A stretch of DNA of 64,000 nt from Chitinophaga qingshengii (GTDB taxonomy: Bacteria > Bacteroidota > Bacteroidia > Chitinophagales > Chitinophagaceae), in assembly GCF_014529935.1 (NCBI RefSeq), contig NZ_JACVFC010000001.1, positions 3,162,001 to 3,226,000 on the forward strand, written 5' to 3'. The notes below the pieces were generated by a model. It was given only the letters and a program-made list of their open reading frames with translations. It did not search any database and was not told the DNA's origin. The translations under genes were made by a program, and so were the position numbers. The number at the start of each line of letters is the position of its first letter. Position 1 is the first letter of the stretch. This document shows, in pieces, positions 26,292-35,010 of the stretch.

Positions 26292-27509
26292 ATGTTTGAT
26301 TTGCCCGTTTACCTGGATAACAACGCCACCACGCCCTGCGACCCGCGGGTACTGGAAGTGATGTTGCCCTACTTCAATGTGATGTTTGGCAATGCGGCAA
26401 GTCGCAGTCATTCCTTCGGCTGGACGGCAGAAGCCGCCGTGGACAATGCCCGGGAGCAGGTAGCCCGGCTCATTGGCGCCCAACCACAGGAGATCGTTTT
26501 CACCTCCGGCGCCACGGAGGCCGTCAACCTGGCTATTAAAGGCGTGTTTGAAACCTACACGGCCAAAGGAAATCATATCATTACCTGTCAAACAGAACAC
26601 AAAGCGGTATTGGATACCTGTAAACACCTGGAGAAAAAAGGCGCCGCAGTTACTTACCTGCCGGTGAACAGTGAAGGCCTTCCGGACCTGGCCGCCCTGG
26701 AAGCCGCCATCACCCCGCAAACCATCCTGATTGCCCTGATGTACGCCAATAATGAAACCGGGGTGATCCATCCGGTGCAGGCCATTGGCGCCATTGCCAA
26801 AAAACACGGCGTTATATATATGTGCGATGCCACCCAGGCAGTAGGTAAAATTCCGGTGAATGTACATACCGACCAGATAGACCTGCTGACCATCAGCGCC
26901 CATAAACTATACGGCCCTAAAGGAGCCGGCGCCCTTTACGTCCGGCGCCGAGATCCACGGGTGAAGCTCACCGCCCAGCAAGACGGTGGCGGGCATGAAA
27001 GAGGCATGCGCTCCGGCACCCTCAATGTACCGGGTATTGTTGGCCTGGGTATGGCCTGCGAATTAGCCCAACAGGAAATGGAAACGGAGGCAAAAAGATT
27101 ATCGGCCATGCGAAACCGCCTTCAGGATGCGTTATTACAAATAGAACATGCCTATGTGAATGGTTCCGTTGAACACCGCCTGCCGCATGTGATGAATATT
27201 TCCTTTAAATACGTAGAAGGGAACACCTTACTGATGGGATTCAATAAAACAATTGCACTGTCTTCCGGCTCCGCCTGCACGGCAGCTTCTATGGAACCCA
27301 GCTATGTGCTGAAAGCCTTAGGTATTGGCGACGACCTGGCCCGTGCCTCGTTGCGCTTTGCCCTGGGCCGGTTCACCACCGACGAACAAATCGATTATAC
27401 GATCCGCACGGTGACCGATACCGTTCAGCAGCTGCGGGCACAAAGTCCGCTCTGGGAAATGTACCGGGAAGGACATCCGGTGGATAGCGCTTCCTGGGCA
27501 CATCCATGA
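26292..27509 (+). CDS. Cysteine desulfurase (NifS/IscS-like)
   Basis: 405 residues from the ATG at 26292; a TTG 13 codons upstream is in frame but adds a segment foreign to the family. The PLP-dependent enzyme strips sulfur from cysteine for Fe-S clusters, thio-modification or Moco. Landmarks are YLDNNATTPCDP at the start, TSGATEAVNLAIKG near residue 75, the PLP lysine K205 in SAHKLYGPKG and the catalytic Cys329 in SSGSACTAAS. No isc or suf scaffold genes are adjacent, so its target is open. It stands alone between the epimerase and gldF. Confidence 0.93.
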   Translation: MFDLPVYLDNNATTPCDPRVLEVMLPYFNVMFGNAASRSHSFGWTAEAAVDNAREQVARLIGAQPQEIVFTSGATEAVNLAIKGVFETYTAKGNHIITCQTEHKAVLDTCKHLEKKGAAVTYLPVNSEGLPDLAALEAAITPQTILIALMYANNETGVIHPVQAIGAIAKKHGVIYMCDATQAVGKIPVNVHTDQIDLLTISAHKLYGPKGAGALYVRRRDPRVKLTAQQDGGGHERGMRSGTLNVPGIVGLGMACELAQQEMETEAKRLSAMRNRLQDALLQIEHAYVNGSVEHRLPHVMNISFKYVEGNTLLMGFNKTIALSSGSACTAASMEPSYVLKALGIGDDLARASLRFALGRFTTDEQIDYTIRTVTDTVQQLRAQSPLWEMYREGHPVDSASWAHP

Positions 27510-27510
27510 T

Positions 27511-27543
27511 TTTCCTCCCGGCAACCATAATCTTATATATTTG
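27511..27543 (+). promoter_or_regulatory. Promoter of gldF-gldG
   Basis: TATATTTG at 27536-27543 is an exact -7 match. TTTT at 27511-27514 is a near -33 element with 21-bp spacing. Transcription would start about 28 bp before the gldF ATG. Confidence 0.5.
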
Positions 27544-27578
27544 TATTTTTATGTATCCTAATCCTTACACAACTGTCC

Positions 27579-28319
27579 ATGCTTGCCATCTTTAAGAAAG
27601 AGATAAACCAGTTTTTCAGCAGCGTCACGGGTTATGTGGCTATTGTGCTGTTTTTACTGGCAAACGGCCTTTTCCTCTTCGTATTCCCTGATACCAATCT
27701 GCTGGATACCGGTTACGCCAACCTGGACCCGTTGTTCGACCTGGCGCCGCTGATTTATCTGTTACTCATCCCGGCTATCACCATGCGCTGCTTTGCCGAT
27801 GAGTTTAAAACCGGTACCATGGAGCTGTTGAGTACCAAACCACTAAGCTGGTGGCAGATTGTGATGGGTAAATTCTGGGGAAGCCTGCTGATCGTGGTCA
27901 TTTCCCTGGTACCTACCGTAGTGTATTATATTGCCGTACGGCAGCTGAGCGTCAACCCGCAACAGCTCGATAATGGCGGTATAATCGGGGCTTATACCGG
28001 TTTATTCCTGCTAGGCGCCGTTTTCACTGCCATCGGCATATGGGCCTCCTCGCTCACCAGCAACGCTATGATATCTTTCCTGATAGCCGTTTTCACCTGC
28101 TATATTTTTTACAATGGTTTCGATGCCCTCAGCAAAATCCCTGCTTTCAGCGGCGGAGCCGACTACTACCTGCAAATGGCCGGTATCCGGTTTCACTACA
28201 CGTCCATCAGCCGTGGCGTGATAGACAGCCGTGACGTCATCTATTTCATCAGCGTCATCGGTTTGATGTTATATCTCACCAAATTATCCCTACAAAGAAA
28301 ACTCTGGCAGAACGGTTAA
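27579..28319 (+). CDS. gldF: Gliding-associated ABC transporter permease GldF
   Basis: 246 residues with six hydrophobic segments, an ABC-2 type permease. The start MLAIFKKEINQFFSSVTGYVA, the RCFADEFKTGTMELLSTKPL segment around residue 70 and the later SGGADYYLQMAG region match GldF. Together with GldG and the ATPase GldA, GldF forms a transporter linked to gliding in Flavobacterium. Only gldF and gldG are together here; gldA is not in the window. The gene is 10 bp upstream of gldG, and an exact TAnnTTTG box lies 36 bp before its start. Confidence 0.92.
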   Translation: MLAIFKKEINQFFSSVTGYVAIVLFLLANGLFLFVFPDTNLLDTGYANLDPLFDLAPLIYLLLIPAITMRCFADEFKTGTMELLSTKPLSWWQIVMGKFWGSLLIVVISLVPTVVYYIAVRQLSVNPQQLDNGGIIGAYTGLFLLGAVFTAIGIWASSLTSNAMISFLIAVFTCYIFYNGFDALSKIPAFSGGADYYLQMAGIRFHYTSISRGVIDSRDVIYFISVIGLMLYLTKLSLQRKLWQNG

Positions 28320-28329
28320 TATAAACAGT

Positions 28330-30039
28330 ATGGCTAAACGAAAAAAATATATACAGCGGGCGCTGGTCATCATCCTGGTACTGATAGGTGTGAACATCGT
28401 TGCGGCCTACCTCCACGGCCGATGGGACCTCACCGCTGAAAAAAGATATACGCTCACCGGCAGCACCAAACAGCTGTTGCGTCAGCTCAACAGCCCGGTA
28501 GAAATTGAAGTATTCCTCAAAGGCGATTATCCCGCTTCCTTCAAACAGCTGGCCCAGTCAACCCGGGAACTGCTGGATGAATTCAGGGAATACGGCAAAC
28601 AAAATATCCGTTTTACTTTCATCAATCCCGGCCAGGGACTTTCAGACTCTGCCCGCATGAAATTTTTCGGGGAACTCACGGACCATGGTATCATGCCGTT
28701 TAACATGCAGGTACAGGGAGATGCCAACGACAGCTATTCCCAGAAACTCATCTTCCCCGGTGCACTGGTACGGTATAAAGGAAAAACCATCGGCGTCAAC
28801 CTGCTGAAAAATCAGGGAGGGCAGGATCCGCTGCAATCCATGAACAACTCGGAAGCATTGCTGGAATATCAGTTTGCCAATGCCATCAGCAAATTACAGG
28901 ATGAAAAAAAGCCGTTGGTAGGGTATATGCTGGGCCATGGCGAATCGTTGGGAGCGGAAGTATACGACGCACTGACTACCCTGCAGTCCAATTATGGTCT
29001 CGATACCCTTACCCTGCAATCTGTTCCTGCTATTCCGCATGATTTTGACATCCTCCTGTTTGCCAAGCCCGCAGCGGCTTTCAGCGATCAGGATAAATTG
29101 AAGATTGACCAGTTTGTGATGAATGGAGGAAAAATATTATGGTTTATCGATGAAGCCAACGCCTCCATGGACAGTCTGCATCAGCGGCCGGAATTCCTCG
29201 CCTTCGATCAGGGGCTGAACCTGGAGGATCTGTTGTTCCGTTACGGCGTACGTATCAACCAGGACCTGGTACAGGACCTGCAATGCGATGTAGTGCCGCT
29301 GGTAGTGGGCAATGTGGGCAACCGTCCGCAGATACAGCCGGTGCCGTTTCCTTATTTCCCGATGCTGACGCCCACCGGCGCGCATCCTATTGTAAAAAAT
29401 ATGGATATGGTGCTGAGCCGTTTTGTGAGTTCGCTGGATACCGTGAGAACAGAAGGCGTGAAAAAAACTATCCTGCTCACCACTTCCCGCAGCAGCCGGA
29501 AAGTGCGTATCCCGGCACAGGTAAGCTGGGACATTGTTAAAGCCAAACCCAATGTGAGAGAATACCGGGAACGGAATATTCCTGCAGCCGTATTGCTGGA
29601 AGGGCATTTTACCTCTTTGTTCCGCAACCGCCTGGATCAGGCTACCATGACCGATTTTCAGCGGGTGAGCGGTCGCCCGTTCCGGGAAACGGCCGATACC
29701 GTTAACAAGATGATTGTTGTGAGCGACGGGGACCTGATCGCCAATGCCGTATCCCGTAAAGAAGGGCCGTTGCAGATGGGTATTAACGAGTTTAACCCGG
29801 GGTTTGCCTTTGCCAATAAAGAATTTTTTCTCAACTGTCTGGAGTACCTGAGTGGTAAAAGTGGTATCATGGAAAGCAGGAACAAGGAACTTACCCTTCG
29901 GCTGCTGGATGCAGAAAAGATCAGGAAAGAAAAAACGAAATGGCAGGTCATTTGTTTTTTGGTACCGATAGGCCTGGTGCTGCTTTTTGCGATGGTGTTC
30001 CAATTCGTGCGCCAGCGGAAGTTCTCGCAAAGTTTATAA
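28330..30039 (+). CDS. gldG: Gliding-associated ABC transporter protein GldG
   Basis: 569 residues with an N-terminal membrane anchor (about residues 9-28), a large periplasmic ABC-type auxiliary domain and a C-terminal transmembrane helix (WQVICFLVPIGLVLLFAMVF). Landmarks are DLTAEKRYTLTGSTKQLL and VEIEVFLKGDYPASFKQL near the start, and the IVVSDGDLIANAV segment around residue 465. This is the GldG/ABC-type uncharacterised transport system layout. It directly follows gldF and ends in a terminator at 30107. Confidence 0.92.
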   Translation: MAKRKKYIQRALVIILVLIGVNIVAAYLHGRWDLTAEKRYTLTGSTKQLLRQLNSPVEIEVFLKGDYPASFKQLAQSTRELLDEFREYGKQNIRFTFINPGQGLSDSARMKFFGELTDHGIMPFNMQVQGDANDSYSQKLIFPGALVRYKGKTIGVNLLKNQGGQDPLQSMNNSEALLEYQFANAISKLQDEKKPLVGYMLGHGESLGAEVYDALTTLQSNYGLDTLTLQSVPAIPHDFDILLFAKPAAAFSDQDKLKIDQFVMNGGKILWFIDEANASMDSLHQRPEFLAFDQGLNLEDLLFRYGVRINQDLVQDLQCDVVPLVVGNVGNRPQIQPVPFPYFPMLTPTGAHPIVKNMDMVLSRFVSSLDTVRTEGVKKTILLTTSRSSRKVRIPAQVSWDIVKAKPNVREYRERNIPAAVLLEGHFTSLFRNRLDQATMTDFQRVSGRPFRETADTVNKMIVVSDGDLIANAVSRKEGPLQMGINEFNPGFAFANKEFFLNCLEYLSGKSGIMESRNKELTLRLLDAEKIRKEKTKWQVICFLVPIGLVLLFAMVFQFVRQRKFSQSL

Positions 30040-30106
30040 GAACGTAAAGGATTAAAGCGAAGGAAACAATTACCTGTAAAGACATTAAGGTTTATACACA
30101 TACAAT

Positions 30107-30136
30107 AAAAAAGATGACCGAAGTCATCCTTTTTTA
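30107..30136 (+). terminator. Intrinsic terminator after gldG
   Basis: GATGAC pairs with GTCATC around a CGAA tetraloop, preceded by an A-run and followed by a long T-run. Confidence 0.8.
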
Positions 30137-30245
30137 TTTTTTTTATATGCATTTTACGACCCGGCTGATAAGCATTTCACCTGCATCTCTTGGCGCTCTT
30201 TGCTCTCTTATATGTCTTTGCGAGCCCATTGCGTGGAGAAATACC

Positions 30246-30253
30246 TATCTTTG
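30246..30253 (+). promoter_or_regulatory. -7 promoter box of the terC-like gene
   Basis: TATCTTTG, an exact TAnnTTTG match, 24 bp before the ATG at 30278. A TTTG lies at 30217-30220, at a rather long 25-bp spacing. Its position argues against the longer start at 30200. Confidence 0.5.
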
Positions 30254-30277
30254 CTCCTCACAAAAAGTGCGTGCTTA

Positions 30278-31213
30278 ATGACACCTATCCAGTGGACATA
30301 TCTCATCTTCACCGTGGTGATAGTCCTGGCTTTAGTTTTTGATCTGGGTTTATTCAGTAAGAAGAACACCAAAACAACGCTTAAAACCGCTTTATGGCAA
30401 AGCATTTTCTGGGTAGGGTTAGCCGTTTTGTTCTTTGGGTTTATGTGGTTTGAAGATGGTAGTGAAACAGCCATCAGCTTCATGAGTGCTTATCTCATGG
30501 AGAAATCACTCTCGATGGATAATATTTTTGTATTTATTCTCATCTTCGGTTTCTTTAAAGTAAGGGAAGAACACTATTCACGTGTCTTATTGATAGGTAT
30601 CCTGATGGCACTTGTGTTCAGGGCCATTTTCATTAGTGTGGGAGTAGTGCTGATCAGCCAGTTTCACTGGATATTATACATCTTTGGTTTGATACTGTTG
30701 TATACGGGTTATAAGATGTTTAAGGCGAAGCCGGAGGATGAATTTAAACCAGAAGAGAGTATTGTATACCGGTTTATGAACAAATACCTGCGGGTGGCTC
30801 ATGAGGAGGTGAATGGAAAATTTGTTGTCCGCAAAAATAATAAGGTGTATCTGACTACGTTATCTGTAGTAGTCGTGATGCTCGCCGTAACCGATATTAT
30901 TTTCGCGCTGGATTCCATTCCTGCGGTATTTGCCATCTCACAACAGCCGGTAGTAGTATATACCTCCAACATATTTGCCGTACTGGGATTAAGGTCCCTG
31001 TTCTTTTTGTTGAGAGGTGCGGTAGATAAATTCGATTATCTTCCGCAGGGAATAGCTATTATACTGATATACATAGGACTAAAAATGCTGGCCGATTACT
31101 TTATCCACATACCGGTATATGTGTCGTTGTTAGTGATTGTTCTTTGTCTGGGAGGGTCTATCTGGTACTCCCGTCATCATCAGAAAAATAAGTTACCTGA
31201 AAGAAAAGCCTAA
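30278..31213 (+). CDS. TerC family integral membrane protein
   Basis: 311 residues from the ATG at 30278; the frame extends upstream to 30200, but a promoter box lies in that stretch. The protein has about eight hydrophobic helices. The family's conserved acidic positions are visible in LVFDLGLF, LMEKSLSMDNIFVF near residue 75 and VTDIIFALDSIPAVFAI around 205. TerC proteins are linked to tellurite resistance and, more generally, to manganese export or metallation of secreted proteins. The actual ion here is unknown. Monocistronic, between gldG and the murF-alr fusion. Confidence 0.92.
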   Translation: MTPIQWTYLIFTVVIVLALVFDLGLFSKKNTKTTLKTALWQSIFWVGLAVLFFGFMWFEDGSETAISFMSAYLMEKSLSMDNIFVFILIFGFFKVREEHYSRVLLIGILMALVFRAIFISVGVVLISQFHWILYIFGLILLYTGYKMFKAKPEDEFKPEESIVYRFMNKYLRVAHEEVNGKFVVRKNNKVYLTTLSVVVVMLAVTDIIFALDSIPAVFAISQQPVVVYTSNIFAVLGLRSLFFLLRGAVDKFDYLPQGIAIILIYIGLKMLADYFIHIPVYVSLLVIVLCLGGSIWYSRHHQKNKLPERKA

Positions 31214-31275
31214 TAATAAAACAGCTGTTATAGGAGTCATAGCAGTATGTTAGTGATTATTCAAATCTGATAAAA

Positions 31276-33789
31276 GTGTATAACGCAGCAAGCATTAACA
31301 AGACGCTCAAAGGGGAATTGTTGCAAGAGACCGGATTTTCTGAAATTGAGCATCTCTTACTGGACAGCCGGAAACTGAGTTTTCCGGAAACATCGCTGTT
31401 CGTACCCCTGGTTAGCCCTCGTCGCAACGCTCATCAGTATATTGAAGAGCTTTACCGTAAAGGCGTCAGCAACTTTATTGTGAGTGAGCCCGTGCCTTTG
31501 GAAAAATATCCTAAAGCCAACTTTATCCTGGTGAAAGATACCTTACAGGCGTTGCATACGCTGGTAGCATTTCACCGACAGCATTTCCACATACCGGTTA
31601 TCGGTATCACCGGCAGCAATGGGAAAACCATCGTCAAAGAATGGCTGTACCAGTTGCTCGAAAAGGATTACAACATTGTACGCAGCCCGAAGAGCTACAA
31701 CTCGCAAATAGGTGTACCGCTCTCCGTATGGCAGATGAAACCCGAACACCAGCTGGCTATTTTTGAAGCCGGTATTTCCCAACCGGGAGAAATGGTGAAC
31801 CTGGAGAAGATTATCCGTCCTACGATCGGCATCTTTACCAATATCGGCGAAGCGCATAGCGAAGGATTTCTGAATATCCGGCAGAAGATCAACGAAAAAC
31901 TGGTACTTTTTGCTAAAAGCGATATCCTGATTTACTGTAAAGACTACCTGGCCCTCAACGAATGTGTATTGTCTTTCCACAACCAGGTAGGTAAAAAAGA
32001 AAACCAGGAAGGCGGCGGCGGCGGACCGGAACTGTTCTCCTGGTCCCGCAAAACAGACGCCGACCTGCGTATTGTAACCATCGACAAACACGATAACCAC
32101 ACCCGTATTGAGGCGTTGTACAAACAGGAAACGCTGCAAATCAGCATTCCCTTTGTAGATGAAGGCTCCGTGGAAAACGCGATCCACTGCTGGGCCCTCA
32201 TGCTGTACCTGAACAAGGAACAGGAAGTGATCCAGCAACGGATGGATCTGCTCAGCAACATCGCCATGCGGCTGGAACTGAAACAGGGCATCAACAACAG
32301 CTCTGTCATCAACGACGCCTATAACCTGGACCTCGGTTCCCTGACGATTGCACTGGATTTCCTCCAGCAGCAACAACAGCATGCAACCCGCACCGTCATC
32401 CTCAGCGATATCCTGCAAAGCGGCAAAAGCGACGCCACCCTGTATGAGGAAGTGGCCGACCTGCTGCAGAAAAAAGGTATCAATAAACTGATCGCCATCG
32501 GGAAAAACATCGGCCGGGAAAAGAAAAGCTTCCAGCAGGTGGAAAACCTGAAGACACAGTTCTTCAATACCACGGATGAATACGTGCAGCAGTTCAACGC
32601 CGATGATTTCGAAAATGAAACCATCCTCGTGAAAGGCTCCCGTGTATTCCAGTTTGAACGGATCGGTAAACTGCTGGAGCAAAAAGCCCATCAGACCATC
32701 CTGGAAATCAATCTGAGCGCCATCGCCCACAACGTAAAGCTGTACCAATCCCTGCTGAAACCAGGCACCAAACTAATGGCCATGGTAAAAGCATTCTCTT
32801 ATGGCAGCGGCAGCTTTGAAATTGCCAACCTGTTGCAATTCCATGGGGTGGATTATCTCGCGGTAGCTTATGCCGATGAAGGCGTGGAACTGCGCCGGGC
32901 CGGTATTACCATGCCTATTATGGTGATGAACCCCGAGCCTGCCAGCTTCGATGCTATTTTGCACTGGAATCTGGAACCGGAGATCTATTCCATGAGTATC
33001 CTGCTACAGTTTATGGAAGAAGTAAGTGCAGCCGGCAAAACCGAATTCCCGATACATATCAAGCTGGACACGGGTATGCACCGTCTCGGCTTTGTTAAAA
33101 ACGATATTGCAGAGCTGGCACAGGCGTTGACAGCCAACCAGCTGTTGAAGGTACAGTCTATTTTCAGTCACCTGGCCGCCAGTGAAGACCCGGAAAAAGA
33201 TGTACTCACCCAGCAGCAAGGCCGCCTGTTCTACGAAATGAGCCATGAGCTGCAGAAAGCGCTGAGTTATACCGTCATCCGCCATATTTCCAACAGCGCC
33301 GCTATTACCCGTCACCCGGATCTTCACCTGGACATGGTAAGGCTGGGCATTGGCATGTACGGCCTCGATTCCAGCAATGGTATACAGGAGCAGCTGCGGA
33401 ATGTAAGCACCCTGAAAACCACCGTGGCACAGCTGAAACACCTGGAACCCGGCGATACTGTAGGCTACGGCGCCCATTGGACCGCTAAAACACCTGCTGT
33501 GACCGCTACGGTACGTATCGGTTATGCCGATGGATACCCCCGCCGGCTGGGCAAAGGTGTTGGTAAAATGCTGATCCGTGGCAAAATGGCGCCTGTTATC
33601 GGCGTAGTGGCGATGGATATGCTGATGCTGGATGTAAGCCATATCCCTGATATTATGGAAGGCGATGAGGTGATTGTTTTTGGTGAAGCGCTGTCAGTGC
33701 AGCAACTGGCCACCTGGGCGGATACCATTGCCTATGAAATATTAACAGGAATTTCACAGCGGGTAAAAAGGGTATATTTCCAGGAATAA
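31276..33789 (+). CDS. Bifunctional MurF-like ligase / alanine racemase fusion
   Basis: 837 residues, starting with GTG. Residues 1 to about 465 are a MurF-like ligase: LDSRKL, the P-loop GSNGKTIVKEW near residue 115 and EAGISQPGEM. From about 470 (ILEINLSAIAHNVKLY) an alanine racemase follows, with the PLP lysine K505 in MVKAFSYG and the family's DTGMHRLGF and VGYGAHW segments. It would supply D-Ala and perhaps ligate D-Ala-D-Ala. Such fusions are typical of Bacteroidota. A canonical murF is also present at 20371. The fused P-loop has Ile where the other has Thr after GKT, so its ligase activity is less certain than the racemase. Confidence 0.92.
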   Translation: MYNAASINKTLKGELLQETGFSEIEHLLLDSRKLSFPETSLFVPLVSPRRNAHQYIEELYRKGVSNFIVSEPVPLEKYPKANFILVKDTLQALHTLVAFHRQHFHIPVIGITGSNGKTIVKEWLYQLLEKDYNIVRSPKSYNSQIGVPLSVWQMKPEHQLAIFEAGISQPGEMVNLEKIIRPTIGIFTNIGEAHSEGFLNIRQKINEKLVLFAKSDILIYCKDYLALNECVLSFHNQVGKKENQEGGGGGPELFSWSRKTDADLRIVTIDKHDNHTRIEALYKQETLQISIPFVDEGSVENAIHCWALMLYLNKEQEVIQQRMDLLSNIAMRLELKQGINNSSVINDAYNLDLGSLTIALDFLQQQQQHATRTVILSDILQSGKSDATLYEEVADLLQKKGINKLIAIGKNIGREKKSFQQVENLKTQFFNTTDEYVQQFNADDFENETILVKGSRVFQFERIGKLLEQKAHQTILEINLSAIAHNVKLYQSLLKPGTKLMAMVKAFSYGSGSFEIANLLQFHGVDYLAVAYADEGVELRRAGITMPIMVMNPEPASFDAILHWNLEPEIYSMSILLQFMEEVSAAGKTEFPIHIKLDTGMHRLGFVKNDIAELAQALTANQLLKVQSIFSHLAASEDPEKDVLTQQQGRLFYEMSHELQKALSYTVIRHISNSAAITRHPDLHLDMVRLGIGMYGLDSSNGIQEQLRNVSTLKTTVAQLKHLEPGDTVGYGAHWTAKTPAVTATVRIGYADGYPRRLGKGVGKMLIRGKMAPVIGVVAMDMLMLDVSHIPDIMEGDEVIVFGEALSVQQLATWADTIAYEILTGISQRVKRVYFQE

Positions 33790-33850
33790 TGATATTGCAG
33801 GCTTCGGACTTTGAAATAATCTGTTATTTTTGATAAAATTTTAATATCAA

Positions 33851-34498
33851 TTGAAATATCGTCACGTAGTTTTTATTGTTATCCTTATCCTGGTCATTGA
33901 TCAGGCACTGAAATTCTGGATCAAGACGCACATGTTCATGCAACAGGAGTTTATCATTTTCCCCAACTGGTTCCGTATCCATTTCATTGAAAATGAAGGG
34001 ATGGCTTATGGTCTTAAGTTTGGCGGCGATTTCGGTAAAATATTACTGACCACCTTCCGTTTGGTGGCGGTAGTTGCCGGTTTCATCTACATCAAAAAAC
34101 TTATCCGGGAAAAATACAGCACCGGTTTACTGATCTGCTGTTCCCTGATCCTGGCCGGCGCAGCCGGCAACCTGATAGATAGCATGTTCTACGGGCTTAT
34201 TTTCAACGACAGCATCGGCTACGAAGTAGCGAAGTTTATGCCTGCCGGCGGCGGTTATGGCAGTTTCCTCCACGGCCGCGTGGTAGATATGCTGTACTTC
34301 CCCATCTATGAAGGTTACCTGCCCAGCTGGATACCTTTCAAAGGCGGCGATTATTTTGTGTTCTTCCGCCCGGTATTCAACGTCGCAGATGCTGCCATCT
34401 CTGTTGGTGTAGTCACCATCCTGCTGTTCCAGAAACGGTTTATTTCCCGTCATGCAGCTAAAACACCGGAGAAAACACCGAGTCATTTAGAAGTTTAG
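33851..34498 (+). CDS. lspA: Lipoprotein signal peptidase (signal peptidase II)
   Basis: 215 residues starting at a TTG; no in-frame ATG occurs before residue 27. LspA cleaves prolipoprotein signal peptides in the inner membrane. Four hydrophobic segments are seen, with NEGMAYGL near residue 52, GAAGNLIDS around 97, and the catalytic aspartates D146 (GRVVDMLYF) and D180 (NVADAAIS). The protein is longer than the E. coli enzyme because of an insert with the PSWIPFKGGDYFVF loop, common in Bacteroidota. The last codons (SHLEV) are encoded by a repeated AGTCATTTAG word that recurs just after the stop. Confidence 0.95.
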   Translation: MKYRHVVFIVILILVIDQALKFWIKTHMFMQQEFIIFPNWFRIHFIENEGMAYGLKFGGDFGKILLTTFRLVAVVAGFIYIKKLIREKYSTGLLICCSLILAGAAGNLIDSMFYGLIFNDSIGYEVAKFMPAGGGYGSFLHGRVVDMLYFPIYEGYLPSWIPFKGGDYFVFFRPVFNVADAAISVGVVTILLFQKRFISRHAAKTPEKTPSHLEV

Positions 34499-34517
34499 TC
34501 ATTTAGACAGATATTTT

Positions 34518-34572
34518 TCGGGGGATTTTTGATTTTCGATTTCATCGGATTCAGAAAATCCCCCGATTGTTT
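34518..34572 (+). terminator. Terminator hairpin after lspA
   Basis: TCGGGGGATTTT (34518-34529) pairs with AAAATCCCCCGA (34555-34566), with a T-run after it. The loop is long (25 nt) and holds GATTTTCGATTTC words. Confidence 0.75.
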
Positions 34573-34829
34573 TTAGGAAGATGGATATGCCATTTTCAGG
34601 AAGGGTTGGCTGAAATGAGTCAACCTTTTGCATTTTAGCGGCGGTTTATATTTCCGCCAGGTGGGGGGATATCCAGGTTGCCCAGGGCTGAAGCTCTGGG
34701 CTAAGATGTTGATGCGGCAGGCTTTCATTTAAGCCCGGCGCCTGTTTAAGCCCGGACACCGGCAGCTAAAATATCTTCCTTACAAAGTTCCTTACTATCA
34801 ACCACTTGTAATTTATTTTTTTTCACTGC
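34573..34829. other. Intergenic region with small palindromes, no gene
   Basis: No reading frame of note. Small structures are GGCGG/CCGCC (34640-34657), a 10-bp stem GCCCAGGGCT with AGCTCTGGGC (34680-34701, one G-T pair), and a direct repeat TTAAGCCCGG seen twice (about 34728-34756). They look like degenerate repeat fragments. Confidence 0.55.
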
Positions 34830-34860
34830 TTTGAAATGAACATTCCTCATTTTATATTTG
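34830..34860 (+). promoter_or_regulatory. Consensus Bacteroidota promoter of the 35011 receptor gene
   Basis: TTTG at 34830-34833 and TATATTTG at 34853-34860 are both exact, with 19-bp spacing. This is the best promoter in the window. Transcription should start near 34867, leaving an untranslated leader of about 145 nt. Confidence 0.75.
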
Positions 34861-35010
34861 TCTACTAATTCTATAGACTATATGGTTTTTAAATCTGTAC
34901 ATACTATGTTATTACATCGATGTTGAGGCGCTACATAAGGCTTTTCAGCGTTCCTTACCATTTTTATCATCATTCCAGGATCTACATAATGTTATAACTT
35001 TTACCCAATC

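Noticed and set aside
26291..26298. TATGTTTG as a promoter -7 box of the cysteine desulfurase gene
   Set aside because: It covers the start codon itself and the nearest TTTG is 26 bp away.
34600..35010. Cobalamin riboswitch in the receptor leader
   Set aside because: No B12-box-like sequence is seen and the hairpins present do not match that fold.
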